From assembly GCA_963665495.1 (NCBI GenBank), contig OY762289.1:2356001-2420000 (forward strand): a stretch of 64,000 nt of DNA, written 5' to 3'. Under the pieces are notes generated by a model, which made no database searches, was not told the DNA's origin, and was given only the letters and a program-made list of their open reading frames with translations. Of the stretch, positions 34,334-42,745 are shown in pieces. Each line of letters starts with the position of its first letter. Positions within the stretch are counted from its first letter, which is position 1. Both the position numbers and the translations under genes were made by a program. The stretch is from G963665495 sp963665495 (lineage in GTDB: Bacteria; Desulfobacterota; Desulfovibrionia; Desulfovibrionales; Desulfovibrionaceae).

Positions 34334-34774
34334 TCAGATACGCAGCTGTGCGCGTATCCAGCGTTTCATGCCCTCTGCTTCCAAAGCGCCTGAAATCCGG
34401 GTCAACTCCCGTCCCTGATCAAAGAGCACCATCGTAGGAATGGACTGGATCTGATATTTGCGGGCCAGGGTTTGTTCCTGTTCGGTGTTGACCTTTGCAA
34501 AAAGCACCTGCGGATGCATTACCCCGGCCACTTCTGCGTATACAGGCGCCATTGCCCGGCAAGGTCCGCACCAGGGTGCCCAGAAATCCACCAGCACGGG
34601 GAGCTGGGTGTTCTGAATAAATCTCTCAAAAAAGGCCCCTCCCAATTCCACTGGCTTTGGTGGGAAAAGGAGATTTTTACATTTTCCGCAGGACGGCCCC
34701 TGGGAAAGCTTCTCGGCAAGAACGCGATTTTTCGCTCCGCAATTGGTGCAAACGAGCTGTAGAGCATTCGACAT
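34334..34774 (-). CDS. trxC: Thioredoxin 2-like protein with N-terminal zinc ribbon
   Basis: A 146-residue thioredoxin. Residues 1-35 contain two CxxC pairs (Cys9/12 and Cys29/32) that form the zinc ribbon typical of TrxC. The active site is WCGPC with Cys69 and Cys72, followed by the cis-Pro loop SIPTMVLF. Such proteins reduce disulfides in the cytoplasm and respond to oxidative stress in E. coli. The start at 34774 has GAGGAG seven bases before it; an upstream extension of the frame is not supported. The gene is convergent with phoA and divergent from the EAL-CBS-GGDEF gene. Confidence 0.92.
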   Translation of the reverse strand: MSNALQLVCTNCGAKNRVLAEKLSQGPSCGKCKNLLFPPKPVELGGAFFERFIQNTQLPVLVDFWAPWCGPCRAMAPVYAEVAGVMHPQVLFAKVNTEQEQTLARKYQIQSIPTMVLFDQGRELTRISGALEAEGMKRWIRAQLRI

Positions 34775-34965
34775 ATCAATTCTCCTCTTTATATTCTCCA
34801 AATAAATGCCGCTCATATTGGCGGGGGCAAGCTGCTTTTTCGCAAATTTTGCGATTTCTTTCCAGCCATTGCAAGCGACAGCAGCCGAAAAATACCCTGT
34901 CACACCATTGTCATCTTTCTCGGCTATAGCTTCCCCATACACTGCATCTGCGGTTAGGGGGAAAA

Positions 34966-37269
34966 ATGCCCAAACTCAAAAAATACTTCTCGAAGAAACT
35001 CCAATATGCTCCCGAGAAGGCGCTGTATGATCTTGAGGGCATGTTGCTTCGCTTCATCGCGCCCGGGGACCTCAAAAACCTTGAAAAGCTGTTCGCTGAG
35101 GTTAAATTGGGGCTCATCACCCTTGAAATTAAGAATTTTTACCACAATAGCAACCGCTGCAACGAAGATCTTGATAAAATGATCCTCCAGGAAATGGCTT
35201 ACCTGACCCAGGAACTGGCCGCTTCCAATTTCCCCTCCTACTCCTTATGTCACATTGGATTTACTGCGCCTGATACCGTTGCCGTACTTCTGAACTCCAA
35301 CGACACCCTGTCAGAATTTTTTGAAACCGCCCTGTTGATCCAGGTTGCGCTCAGCAATCAGCTCAACGCGAGGTTATTCGACGCTTTGGGCTACACGCTG
35401 GAAATTCTCAGCGGCTGTGCCCTGCTCAACTACAAACAGGGGCTCTCCTTGCCCCAGTCGTTTTACAAAGCCTACAATCAGGCAAAACGGTTGGCTTGTT
35501 CGCCGGAAGTCAAAGAAAACATGCCAACCTATAAACTTTTCCAGGAAATTTTAGACAGCAGCCGGTTGAACGTCCTCTATCAACCCATCATCCGATTTGC
35601 AGACGGCGAGCTCATAGGCTGGGAAGTTTTTATCCGGGGGCCTTCCGGAACGCCCCTGTTCGAACCGGAAGCGCTCTTTCACATGGCCCAGGAAACGGAT
35701 CATGTTGTAGAGTTAACTCAGTGCTGCCTGGATTTGATATTCGGACAACTCAGTTCCTTGTCTCCGAAGCACAAGATTTTCATCAACGTGCATCCGGCCA
35801 ATTTTCAGCACAGCGGTTTCACAGCCAAAGAACTGCGCAATCGTTTAACGGAGCACAATCTTGCTCCGGACAACATTGTCATTGAACTTTCGCTGGGCAG
35901 GCGCATGGATGATATCAATTTCTTCATCAAGCGTATGAGCAAGTTCAAAGAGTACGGCTTCAACATAGCCATGGACAATATCGGCATCGGAGACTCGTGC
36001 ATGCGTTTCATTCCTCAGTTCCAGCCTGAATTTCTCAAACTGGACCTGAGCATGACCCGCAACATCGACACGGACCCCGTACATAAAACCATTGTCGAAT
36101 CCCTGCTGTTCATGTCGGACCGTATCAACTCCAAACTTCTTGGCATGGGCATTGAGACGGAGACCGAACTGACTTCGCTCATCGACATGGGCGTTCATGG
36201 CGGTCAAGGCTTTCTGCTCGGCGAACCCGTCCCTCGCCGGGTAGAGCCGCAAATCAAATTTCCCTGCCAGAAAAAGCACAAGGTCAATGCCCAGATCTGC
36301 AGGCTGTCCGGCACGGTCAGCGACCTCTGCCGTCCGCCGTTGACCGTCGGCAAGGAAACCACCGTGGGCGAAGTAAAAGAATTGCTTCAAGCCCATCCGC
36401 ATATTTCCAGCGTGGTGGTCACGCAGGGGAAAACGCCCCTGGGACTGCTCATGCAATACGACATGAACCGACAGCTGAGTACGCAATTCGGTATGTCCCT
36501 GTACCTGCCCCGGGACATTGAACGGATCATGAATCCGGCGCCGCTGATTCTGGAGGGCACCACGAGCATTGAAGAAGCCGCGAACCTTGCCATGTCCCGC
36601 CCGGCCGGTAAGGTATACGACGACATCATCATCACAACGGACAACGAAGTTCTGGGGGTTGTTTCGGTGCAGCGTATGCTGGACCATCTCGCCTCCACCC
36701 AGGTGGAACTGGCCAAAGGAGCCAATCCGCTCACGGGGTTGCCCGGCAATGTCGCCATCGAACGTGAAATCGACATGCGCATGAACAAACACGTGATAAC
36801 CAGCCTGGTCTATACGGACCTTGACCATTTCAAGGTTTACAACGACATTTACGGCTTCGACCACGGCGACAGGATCATTAAATTCACGGCCGATGTTCTT
36901 CAGGACGCCCTGGATAAGTACGGCTCTGCGGACGATTTTGTGGGGCATGTGGGCGGCGACGACTTTGTCATGCTTACGGGCATGGAACGTTCAGATGTAA
37001 TATGCCAGTACGCCCTGGACAACTTCGACGAGAGCGCCAGTTCGTTTTATACGGAAGAAGACGTTTCCAGGGGATATATCATCGGAAAAGGACGCGACGG
37101 CAATATCGCAAACTTTCCCTTGATCTCTCTCTCAATTGCCGTAGTGGATTGCGACTTTTCTTTGCCGTTCACCATGTCAGGACTTTCACACCGGGTGGCC
37201 GAAGTCAAAAAAGCATCCAAAGGCATCCCCGGCAATTCACTGGTACGCGAACCGTTTATCCCGGAATAA
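34966..37269 (+). CDS. EAL-CBS-GGDEF protein with degenerate EAL domain
   Basis: A 767-residue cytoplasmic c-di-GMP protein. After an N-terminal helical region (1-195), the EAL domain spans about 196-440 with EVF at 220-222 in place of EAL and DNIG where active enzymes have DDFG. Glu220 and the Lys in FLKLDLS remain, but the missing second Asp makes phosphodiesterase activity doubtful. Two CBS motifs cover about 445-575. The GGDEF domain (about 590-745) has GGDDF at 663-667 and 'DLDHFKVYNDIYGFDHGD', consistent with an active or nearly active cyclase. It may act as an effector or cyclase gated by adenosyl ligands of CBS. Confidence 0.9.
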   Translation: MPKLKKYFSKKLQYAPEKALYDLEGMLLRFIAPGDLKNLEKLFAEVKLGLITLEIKNFYHNSNRCNEDLDKMILQEMAYLTQELAASNFPSYSLCHIGFTAPDTVAVLLNSNDTLSEFFETALLIQVALSNQLNARLFDALGYTLEILSGCALLNYKQGLSLPQSFYKAYNQAKRLACSPEVKENMPTYKLFQEILDSSRLNVLYQPIIRFADGELIGWEVFIRGPSGTPLFEPEALFHMAQETDHVVELTQCCLDLIFGQLSSLSPKHKIFINVHPANFQHSGFTAKELRNRLTEHNLAPDNIVIELSLGRRMDDINFFIKRMSKFKEYGFNIAMDNIGIGDSCMRFIPQFQPEFLKLDLSMTRNIDTDPVHKTIVESLLFMSDRINSKLLGMGIETETELTSLIDMGVHGGQGFLLGEPVPRRVEPQIKFPCQKKHKVNAQICRLSGTVSDLCRPPLTVGKETTVGEVKELLQAHPHISSVVVTQGKTPLGLLMQYDMNRQLSTQFGMSLYLPRDIERIMNPAPLILEGTTSIEEAANLAMSRPAGKVYDDIIITTDNEVLGVVSVQRMLDHLASTQVELAKGANPLTGLPGNVAIEREIDMRMNKHVITSLVYTDLDHFKVYNDIYGFDHGDRIIKFTADVLQDALDKYGSADDFVGHVGGDDFVMLTGMERSDVICQYALDNFDESASSFYTEEDVSRGYIIGKGRDGNIANFPLISLSIAVVDCDFSLPFTMSGLSHRVAEVKKASKGIPGNSLVREPFIPE

Positions 37270-37438
37270 GACAACGGGAAAACATAACGTGGGGCTAAAA
37301 AACAACGCATCCGGGAACAGGTACCTACGCCCCAAAGGCTCCCCCCGGCAAGACACATTCAGGCGGCACGGCTGAAGCCGAAACTGCCGTCTCTTCCTTA
37401 TTTGCAACTATACCCTTTAGGATGAGGAGAATCCGACC

Positions 37439-37729
37439 ATGGGAAAAGACAAACTGAAAATCGAGGGAATGGTTTCCCTTAACCAGGCAATCACCCGGAT
37501 TGAAGAACTGCTGGACTCCCTGCGCAACGGAGCCATTCACTTTCAGTTCGGAGACGAAAGCCTGACCCTGAATCCGCCCGACGTTCTGGATCTGGAACTC
37601 AAGGCTTCCAAAAAGAAAAAGGAACAAAAGATTTCTTTAGAGTTGAGCTGGGAATGCCAGGAGTCCGTCAACGAAAAAGAAGTCAAGATCGGTTCGCCCG
37701 AAGCGTCTCAGGACGATTCCGAAAAATAG
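37439..37729 (+). CDS. Amphi-Trp domain protein
   Basis: A 96-residue protein matching the small amphi-Trp domain: an N-terminal helix (ITRIEELLDSLRNGAIHF) then strands with 'SLTLNPPDVLDLELKASKKK' and 'ISLELSW'. Function of the family is unknown. The tail is acidic and probably disordered. GAGGAG precedes the ATG. The gene follows the GGDEF gene by about 170 bases and is probably a separate unit. Confidence 0.78.
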   Translation: MGKDKLKIEGMVSLNQAITRIEELLDSLRNGAIHFQFGDESLTLNPPDVLDLELKASKKKKEQKISLELSWECQESVNEKEVKIGSPEASQDDSEK

Positions 37730-37744
37730 CTCTACACCTCGTAT

Positions 37745-37785
37745 CACTGCCGGCATGCAACGCAAGTCTGTTGCGGCCGGCAGTG
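37745..37785. repeat. Long perfect hairpin between convergent genes
   Basis: CACTGCCGGC and GCCGGCAGTG (10 bp) enclose a second stem GCAAC/GTTGC. There is no T run on either side. It lies between the convergent ends of the amphi-Trp and C_GCAxxG_C_C genes and may stabilise mRNA ends or terminate both. Confidence 0.6.
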
Positions 37786-37811
37786 AGCACTGTAGCAACA
37801 TATCCACAGGC

Positions 37812-38279
37812 TTATTCGAAAGCCTTGCGCTCGTATTCATCCATCAGCTCGGTCAAAATGCGGCAGGCATCCATTACAAAACCGCGACACGTACCGTACA
37901 GATCACGCTCTCGGTAAGCATTTTTTCCACTTTCGGTGCCAAGGTCCAATCCAATCAGCCCTTTGCAATTAGCCGAGCCATGCTTCTGCAAAAATTGTTT
38001 TTTAAACTCGCGCACCAGGCCATACAGATCCTCCAGAGACTCGCCCGGCACACTGCGTCCGTAACAGAGCCCCAGAGCGATAATGCCGCCGCTCACAGCG
38101 CCGCAGGTATCGCATGTCCGCGCTATGCCGCTGCAGAAGCCCGAGGCAATCCCGGGAATAAATTCGGATTCGATTCCTCTGGCGCGCGCAATGCCCAGCA
38201 GCACGCTTTCCGCACAAACATAGTCCTTCCCAAATAATGCCGCGGCAATATCCGCAGCGTCCTCCCGGGGTTTTTCCAT
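37812..38279 (-). CDS. C_GCAxxG_C_C family redox-type protein
   Basis: A 155-residue protein of the C_GCAxxG_C_C family, named for its conserved cysteines. Here the pattern is CAESVLLGIAR, then GFCSGIARTCDTCGAVSGGII with three closely spaced Cys, and Cys near residues 105 and 130. The Cys set suggests a disulfide or metal site. The usual N-terminal membrane segment is absent. AAGGG precedes the ATG. It is upstream of no obvious partner; the radical SAM gene ends 156 bases further on in the same direction upstream. Confidence 0.85.
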   Translation of the reverse strand: MEKPREDAADIAAALFGKDYVCAESVLLGIARARGIESEFIPGIASGFCSGIARTCDTCGAVSGGIIALGLCYGRSVPGESLEDLYGLVREFKKQFLQKHGSANCKGLIGLDLGTESGKNAYRERDLYGTCRGFVMDACRILTELMDEYERKAFE

Positions 38280-38383
38280 GGTTCCCTTCTTGGTTGGTAG
38301 TTTGGATTGACGACGTCAATTCCGAATCACAGACCTAAACGCAATGAAATAGATCTGCGGATTCATGACTGTCAAACCAAAAC

Positions 38384-38399
38384 TCGTACGGCCGTACGA
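38384..38399. repeat. 16-bp perfect palindrome TCGTACGGCCGTACGA
   Basis: It lies between the end of the radical SAM gene and the start of the C_GCAxxG_C_C gene, both minus strand, 105 bases before the latter. It may be an operator or a terminator stem for the minus-strand unit; on the minus strand the following bases are GTTTTGGTTTG, only moderately T-rich. Confidence 0.45.
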
Positions 38400-38435
38400 A
38401 AAGGGAAAGGACAAAGGCAGTCACAGACCAGAATG

Positions 38436-39752
38436 TCAGGCGAATTTTGCCAGTTTTTCCATATCCGGCGCTTTGCGAGCGTTGAAGTATTCACACGCGC
38501 GGTAATACCGCAGGTCGCACAGCCAGGTCCGCAGCATTTCCTTGTCATGGATCAGCCGTTTGGCCAGATGCAGCGGACTGTTCAGGACCTGGGTCAGCGG
38601 ACCGATAAGCTCGGAAGGATCACGGAAACATTCCCAGTCGCATTTTTTACAATTCCTCGCCGGAGCAAGTGTCGTCAAATCCAGATCCCAGAATTTGCCC
38701 AGATTCTCCGTACCGCGATAGCCGCAAGGATAGGTGTTCATTTCCTTGGAATCGATGAAGAAAAAGTCGACACCGCCACGGCAGGGATAGCCGTCATAGG
38801 CTAGGCCTTCATACTGGCGAATCAAAGCGAGAAGCGAGCTTTGGGGGGTGAAAATACGCAAACGCGAACGGTGGGCGGGAAGCGTATCATACAACGCCTT
38901 GAACAGCAGAATTTTTTCTTGTTTCGTGAAACGGATGAAATCGTCCTCGGAAGTGGCGGCATATACGGCTTCGGAATCGCCCTCCTCCGCGTCCATACTC
39001 ATGGGGTAGCAGGCATTTACTATGGTAAAGCCCAGCTCGGCCACAAAATCATAAAATCTGGAAAATGCTTTTTTGGCCTGGGATTCGAAGCGTGTCGCAT
39101 TCTGTACGCTATCCTCGCTGCCGTTAAGCAACGGCAAAGCCCGTTCGCCCTTCCCTCCCGTATAGCGGTTGATTCCCAGGTTTGCCGACGGATATAATCC
39201 GTGCTGATGAAATATGGGCAAAGCCTGACGCATGCCTTCGACTATGCCGCTGAATCCCCGATTTTTTTCATGCACTTCCGATGCGGCGGAATCCACGCTG
39301 ACCCAGAACGTATTGATGGGCGTATCCGCCAGTTTAGAGGCAATACTTTCGATTTTTTCGACAAATCCCTCTTGATCCGCACCGCGAAAAATAAAACCAT
39401 TGGTACCGGTACGAATATAGGGAATGCCGGCCTGCCCGGCATAGGTTGCGAGTTCAGCCACTTCGTCCAGATACAGCAAGGGTTCTCCGCCGGTAAAGGA
39501 GATGGATTGCACCCCTTTTTCCGCCATGGCGTCTATGAGGCGCTTTGTGTCGTCCATTTCCAGCTTGCTGCGGGAAAAGGAATTGGAGGCGCGCATACCG
39601 CATTGGGCACAGCTTGCATTGCAGCGGTCCGTATACTGTATCACAACCTGGCCGGGTATGCGGCCTTTAGCCAGTGAACGCAAGGTTTTGAGAGAAAATA
39701 CTTTATTATGCTTTACAGTTTTTTCAACTGTTGGTTCATCTGCTCGTAGCAT
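38436..39752 (-). CDS. Radical SAM protein with SPASM-like C-terminal cysteines
   Basis: A 438-residue radical SAM enzyme. The CxxxCxxC cluster motif is Cys44/48/51 (TDRCNASCAQCGMR), followed by SFTGGEPLLY, the SAM-binding 'GGE' motif. C-terminal cysteines (YPCRGG, YPCGYRG, CKKCDWEC) can bind an auxiliary cluster, as in SPASM or twitch proteins. The substrate is unknown. The gene follows a PHP-glycosyltransferase fusion gene by 54 bases on the same strand with no terminator, so the two form an operon and may act on one cell-surface or lipid-linked product. The ATG has no strong ribosome binding site. Confidence 0.85.
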   Translation of the reverse strand: MLRADEPTVEKTVKHNKVFSLKTLRSLAKGRIPGQVVIQYTDRCNASCAQCGMRASNSFSRSKLEMDDTKRLIDAMAEKGVQSISFTGGEPLLYLDEVAELATYAGQAGIPYIRTGTNGFIFRGADQEGFVEKIESIASKLADTPINTFWVSVDSAASEVHEKNRGFSGIVEGMRQALPIFHQHGLYPSANLGINRYTGGKGERALPLLNGSEDSVQNATRFESQAKKAFSRFYDFVAELGFTIVNACYPMSMDAEEGDSEAVYAATSEDDFIRFTKQEKILLFKALYDTLPAHRSRLRIFTPQSSLLALIRQYEGLAYDGYPCRGGVDFFFIDSKEMNTYPCGYRGTENLGKFWDLDLTTLAPARNCKKCDWECFRDPSELIGPLTQVLNSPLHLAKRLIHDKEMLRTWLCDLRYYRACEYFNARKAPDMEKLAKFA

Positions 39753-39806
39753 GGGATATCCCAGGGTTTATGGTTGCCGAAACCGTCAGAACGAAACGCC
39801 CGGTGG

Positions 39807-42266
39807 CTAATCTCGTCCGGCGTACAGGTTCCAGGTGCTTTCAAAGGCTTTATGCAGGGTCCGCTCAACGCAATAGTCTCGGGCGTGGGACCCCATGTCG
39901 CGGAGTTTGGCAAGACCTGGTTCGCTGACCAGCTCAAAAATCGCATTTTTCAGGGATTCAGTGTCATTGCCTTCCACTATCAGCCCGGTTTTACCCGGCA
40001 CGAGATTTTCTTTCGGACCGCCCACATTGGTGACGATTACAGGCAATCCGGAAGCCTGGGCCTCCAGAACGACCTTTCCAAAGGTGTCGGTAGTTGATGG
40101 GAACACGAACAGGTCGGAGGATGCGTAAGCCGCTGCCAGTTCTTCGCCTTCCAGCTTTCCCGTGAATACGCAGTTCAGGTCTTTGAGATTGGCCTGCATC
40201 TCCTCGCGATATGGCCCGTCGCCCACCAGAACAACATCCAGTTTCGGCATGTCGGTAAGCAAATCCCTGATGGCGCCTTCCAGCACAGGCATATTTTTTT
40301 CTTTCGATATTCTGCCGACATAAAGCAGCTTTGTGTTTCCATTCAAGTTGTATTTCTTAAAAAATCCGTTGCGTTTACGAGGCGTGAAACGTTCGGTGTC
40401 CACTCCTCGCGGATATACAACCAGGCGCTCTTCGGGGATGCCTTTGGCTGCAAGCTCGTCCTTGAAGGCCTGGGACGGACAATACACTCTGTCCATCTGG
40501 TTGTAGAACCAGATCATGTACTTCCAGGTCGCGTCTTCCAGAGACGTATCCCCCGTGAATGTTCCGATATACTGGGGAAATGCCGTATGATAGGTGCCGG
40601 AGATAGGCAATTTCAGGATGCGCGAAATCAGCAGCGCCGAGAGGCCGATGGGTCCGGGAGTGGCGGCATGCAGATCCGTGAAGCCATGCTCGTACACGTA
40701 ACTGAGCATTTCCAGAATGGGCGGATACAGAAGCTTGAGATCCGGGTATTCCGGCATATCGTAGGCGCCGATGGGCTTGAAGTTCATCACGCCCTCCACA
40801 TAATCTCCGCCAGTGGTCTGATCGGCGTGATCACAGGTAATAACCGTATACTCCTTGCCCGAAAGTCTGGCCAGGCGGACATGTTCGCGCAATGTTATGG
40901 CCACGCCGTTCATGTCGAAAAAGGTATCGGTAAAATGGGCGAGTTTAAAAGGAGCCTCGCCGTCCCCATGCATGGGTTTATCGCCATTGCCGGCCAGCTC
41001 TCTGATGCGCTGCAGGGATTCCCTGCAAAACGCCCTGTCTTTGGTAAAGAGCGTATAGGCGACAAAATAGGGAGAAAGCGCCGTATACAGAGCGCCTGCC
41101 GAGGCGATGGACTGAAATCCGCCGAAAATGTCCGCGCTGATCAGGTGATCCAGGATGGTGTTGGCGTAATGGGATAGCGCCTCGTTGGTGCTCTTATTGA
41201 CGTAGTTAAACCACAATTCTTCGGCATGGTTTTCCTGACGTCCCAGGGTCCGGGCTTTTTCCGTCAGACTCGGGTCGCTTTCAAAAACCATTTCTGCTTT
41301 GTGACGCAGCAACTTGGACGTTTCTCTTACATTGATCCGATTGCCACGAAAAAGTCCGCTATTGCGCAGCATGGCCTGAAAACGAACCCACAAGCCGGAT
41401 AGCCCCTGGGGCTCGGGTGAATTTGATGTCAGGGACAAGTCGAGAAATTTGAGAAAATTGTCCTTATTCACACAGGACTGCAAGCCGTATTTGTCTTTAA
41501 AGAACTGGTAGCCGATACTGTAAAGATTATGAGCCATTGTTTTAGGAGTCGAACAATGCCCCCTGGCCATCGAGTCGCAACGGCCAATGCCTTCAAAAAA
41601 ATCTTCCAGTGAATTCGCACCAGGCACTTCCGTATGCATCCTGGCGATATTCAAACCGCTATGGTCGTCGGATCCGCCTACTATGGCCTTCAGCCAAGGC
41701 GTGGGCCCGAGCGGTTCGATATCGTGCAGTTCGCGCAAACGGTTGATCAGCGGTTCGTTGAGCATGGTAAGAATGTTTTCCAGGAGACTGTTCTGCATCC
41801 CATCCCTGGTGCCGTTGCTCTCAAACGTATTGAAAAGCAGCAGCAGTTTCTCCACATGCTCCACACGCAGCTTGTCGTTAACGGCGAACAGCGGGTGGGC
41901 TACGGCGTGGCGCACTTTCTCCTGCCGGAGATAGGCCACCAGGTCATAGAGGTTATCCCGCAACGGCTGAATATTTCGGTGAATCCGTTCGTCAATATTC
42001 CAAGCCAGCACATGTACCTTGCATTTGTCTTCAGGAAAGAAAACGCTGATCTCCTCGCTGACGAAGGTCTGCGGCAAATGCGCAATTTCCAGACCGCCAT
42101 CTATGACGTTGTGATCGCAGATGGTCACCATGTCCATGCCTTTGGCCCGTGCCTGCTCGTACACATGCTTGGGCTCCACAAAGCTTTCCGGACAGCCAAT
42201 TTTCTGCAAAATCCATTGTGAAGGCCGGGTTGAATATTTGGTGTGGACGTGAAGATCAATCTTCAT
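39807..42266 (-). CDS. PHP domain-glycosyltransferase fusion protein
   Basis: An 819-residue fusion. The N-terminus is a PHP-type phosphoesterase domain: MKIDLHVHTKYSTRPSQW (HxH motif), CDHNV, HPLFAVN and GGSDDHSG supply metal ligands. The middle region (about 270-420) is helical and unassigned. The C-terminal 400 residues are a GT-B family 4 glycosyltransferase with 'HFTDTFFDMNGVAITLREHV', 'ATPGPIGLSALLISR', 'VYPRGVDTERFTPRKR', 'LYVGRISKEKN' and the donor-site Glu motif 'FPSTTDTFGKVVLEAQASG'. It may process a phosphorylated sugar or glycolipid and then glycosylate it. AGGAGG precedes the ATG. First gene of a two-gene operon with the radical SAM enzyme. Confidence 0.9.
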   Translation of the reverse strand: MKIDLHVHTKYSTRPSQWILQKIGCPESFVEPKHVYEQARAKGMDMVTICDHNVIDGGLEIAHLPQTFVSEEISVFFPEDKCKVHVLAWNIDERIHRNIQPLRDNLYDLVAYLRQEKVRHAVAHPLFAVNDKLRVEHVEKLLLLFNTFESNGTRDGMQNSLLENILTMLNEPLINRLRELHDIEPLGPTPWLKAIVGGSDDHSGLNIARMHTEVPGANSLEDFFEGIGRCDSMARGHCSTPKTMAHNLYSIGYQFFKDKYGLQSCVNKDNFLKFLDLSLTSNSPEPQGLSGLWVRFQAMLRNSGLFRGNRINVRETSKLLRHKAEMVFESDPSLTEKARTLGRQENHAEELWFNYVNKSTNEALSHYANTILDHLISADIFGGFQSIASAGALYTALSPYFVAYTLFTKDRAFCRESLQRIRELAGNGDKPMHGDGEAPFKLAHFTDTFFDMNGVAITLREHVRLARLSGKEYTVITCDHADQTTGGDYVEGVMNFKPIGAYDMPEYPDLKLLYPPILEMLSYVYEHGFTDLHAATPGPIGLSALLISRILKLPISGTYHTAFPQYIGTFTGDTSLEDATWKYMIWFYNQMDRVYCPSQAFKDELAAKGIPEERLVVYPRGVDTERFTPRKRNGFFKKYNLNGNTKLLYVGRISKEKNMPVLEGAIRDLLTDMPKLDVVLVGDGPYREEMQANLKDLNCVFTGKLEGEELAAAYASSDLFVFPSTTDTFGKVVLEAQASGLPVIVTNVGGPKENLVPGKTGLIVEGNDTESLKNAIFELVSEPGLAKLRDMGSHARDYCVERTLHKAFESTWNLYAGRD

Positions 42267-42745
42267 GGTCGCTCACCTCCTGCTTTTTGCCTGACGGCAT
42301 GTTGGACTGCATGGAAATAAAAAAAGGTTCCACAGGAACCTTTTTTTCAGAGAATACTCCACCACTGGGAGTTTTATAAAATTGCCTTAAAGGTGGATTG
42401 GTTCTGTTCATTTTCACACCGCATCAAATGCTGTTGTTTTTATAAATTGATTCCTTTTAGCCAGATAACGCTTGTTACGTGTTATGTTCCTGTGACGTTT
42501 TCAAGACATTTTATAAAAAACAAACAGAGTATAACACACTGATATTACGAACTATAACTACAAAAACCCTCCTCTCTCTTACCATCGACAGCCAATTCAC
42601 CGAGAACAAAGAGATGGCGCGATCTGTTAGCCCGACAAGAGTGTCACCGGAACGACATTGAATCGTCACTAATGCCATATAAATTATTGAATTCTAATTC
42701 TTTTTATGTCCATCCTGATCCGCAATAGAAGAAAGGAGTTTAATT
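42267..42745. other. 479-base divergent region
   Basis: Gap between the glycosyltransferase operon (minus) and the phytase-like gene (plus). It holds a perfect terminator-like hairpin at 42321-42347. The rest is AT-rich. An open frame at 42479-42661 has no ribosome binding site and is not called. Promoters for both flanking units must lie here but are not clear. Confidence 0.5.
42321..42347. terminator. Bidirectional terminator-like hairpin in the glycosyltransferase leader
   Basis: AAAAAGGTTCC and GGAACCTTTTT form a perfect 11-bp stem with a three-base loop and T runs on both strands. It lies 55 bases upstream of the glycosyltransferase start, so on the minus strand it would stop a transcript before the gene. 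No gene upstream explains it; it may be an attenuator or the end of a small RNA. Confidence 0.7.

Noticed and set aside
42479..42661. 60-codon frame in the divergent region before the phytase-like gene
   Set aside because: No ribosome binding site, low-complexity Thr/Leu composition, and the region must hold promoters.
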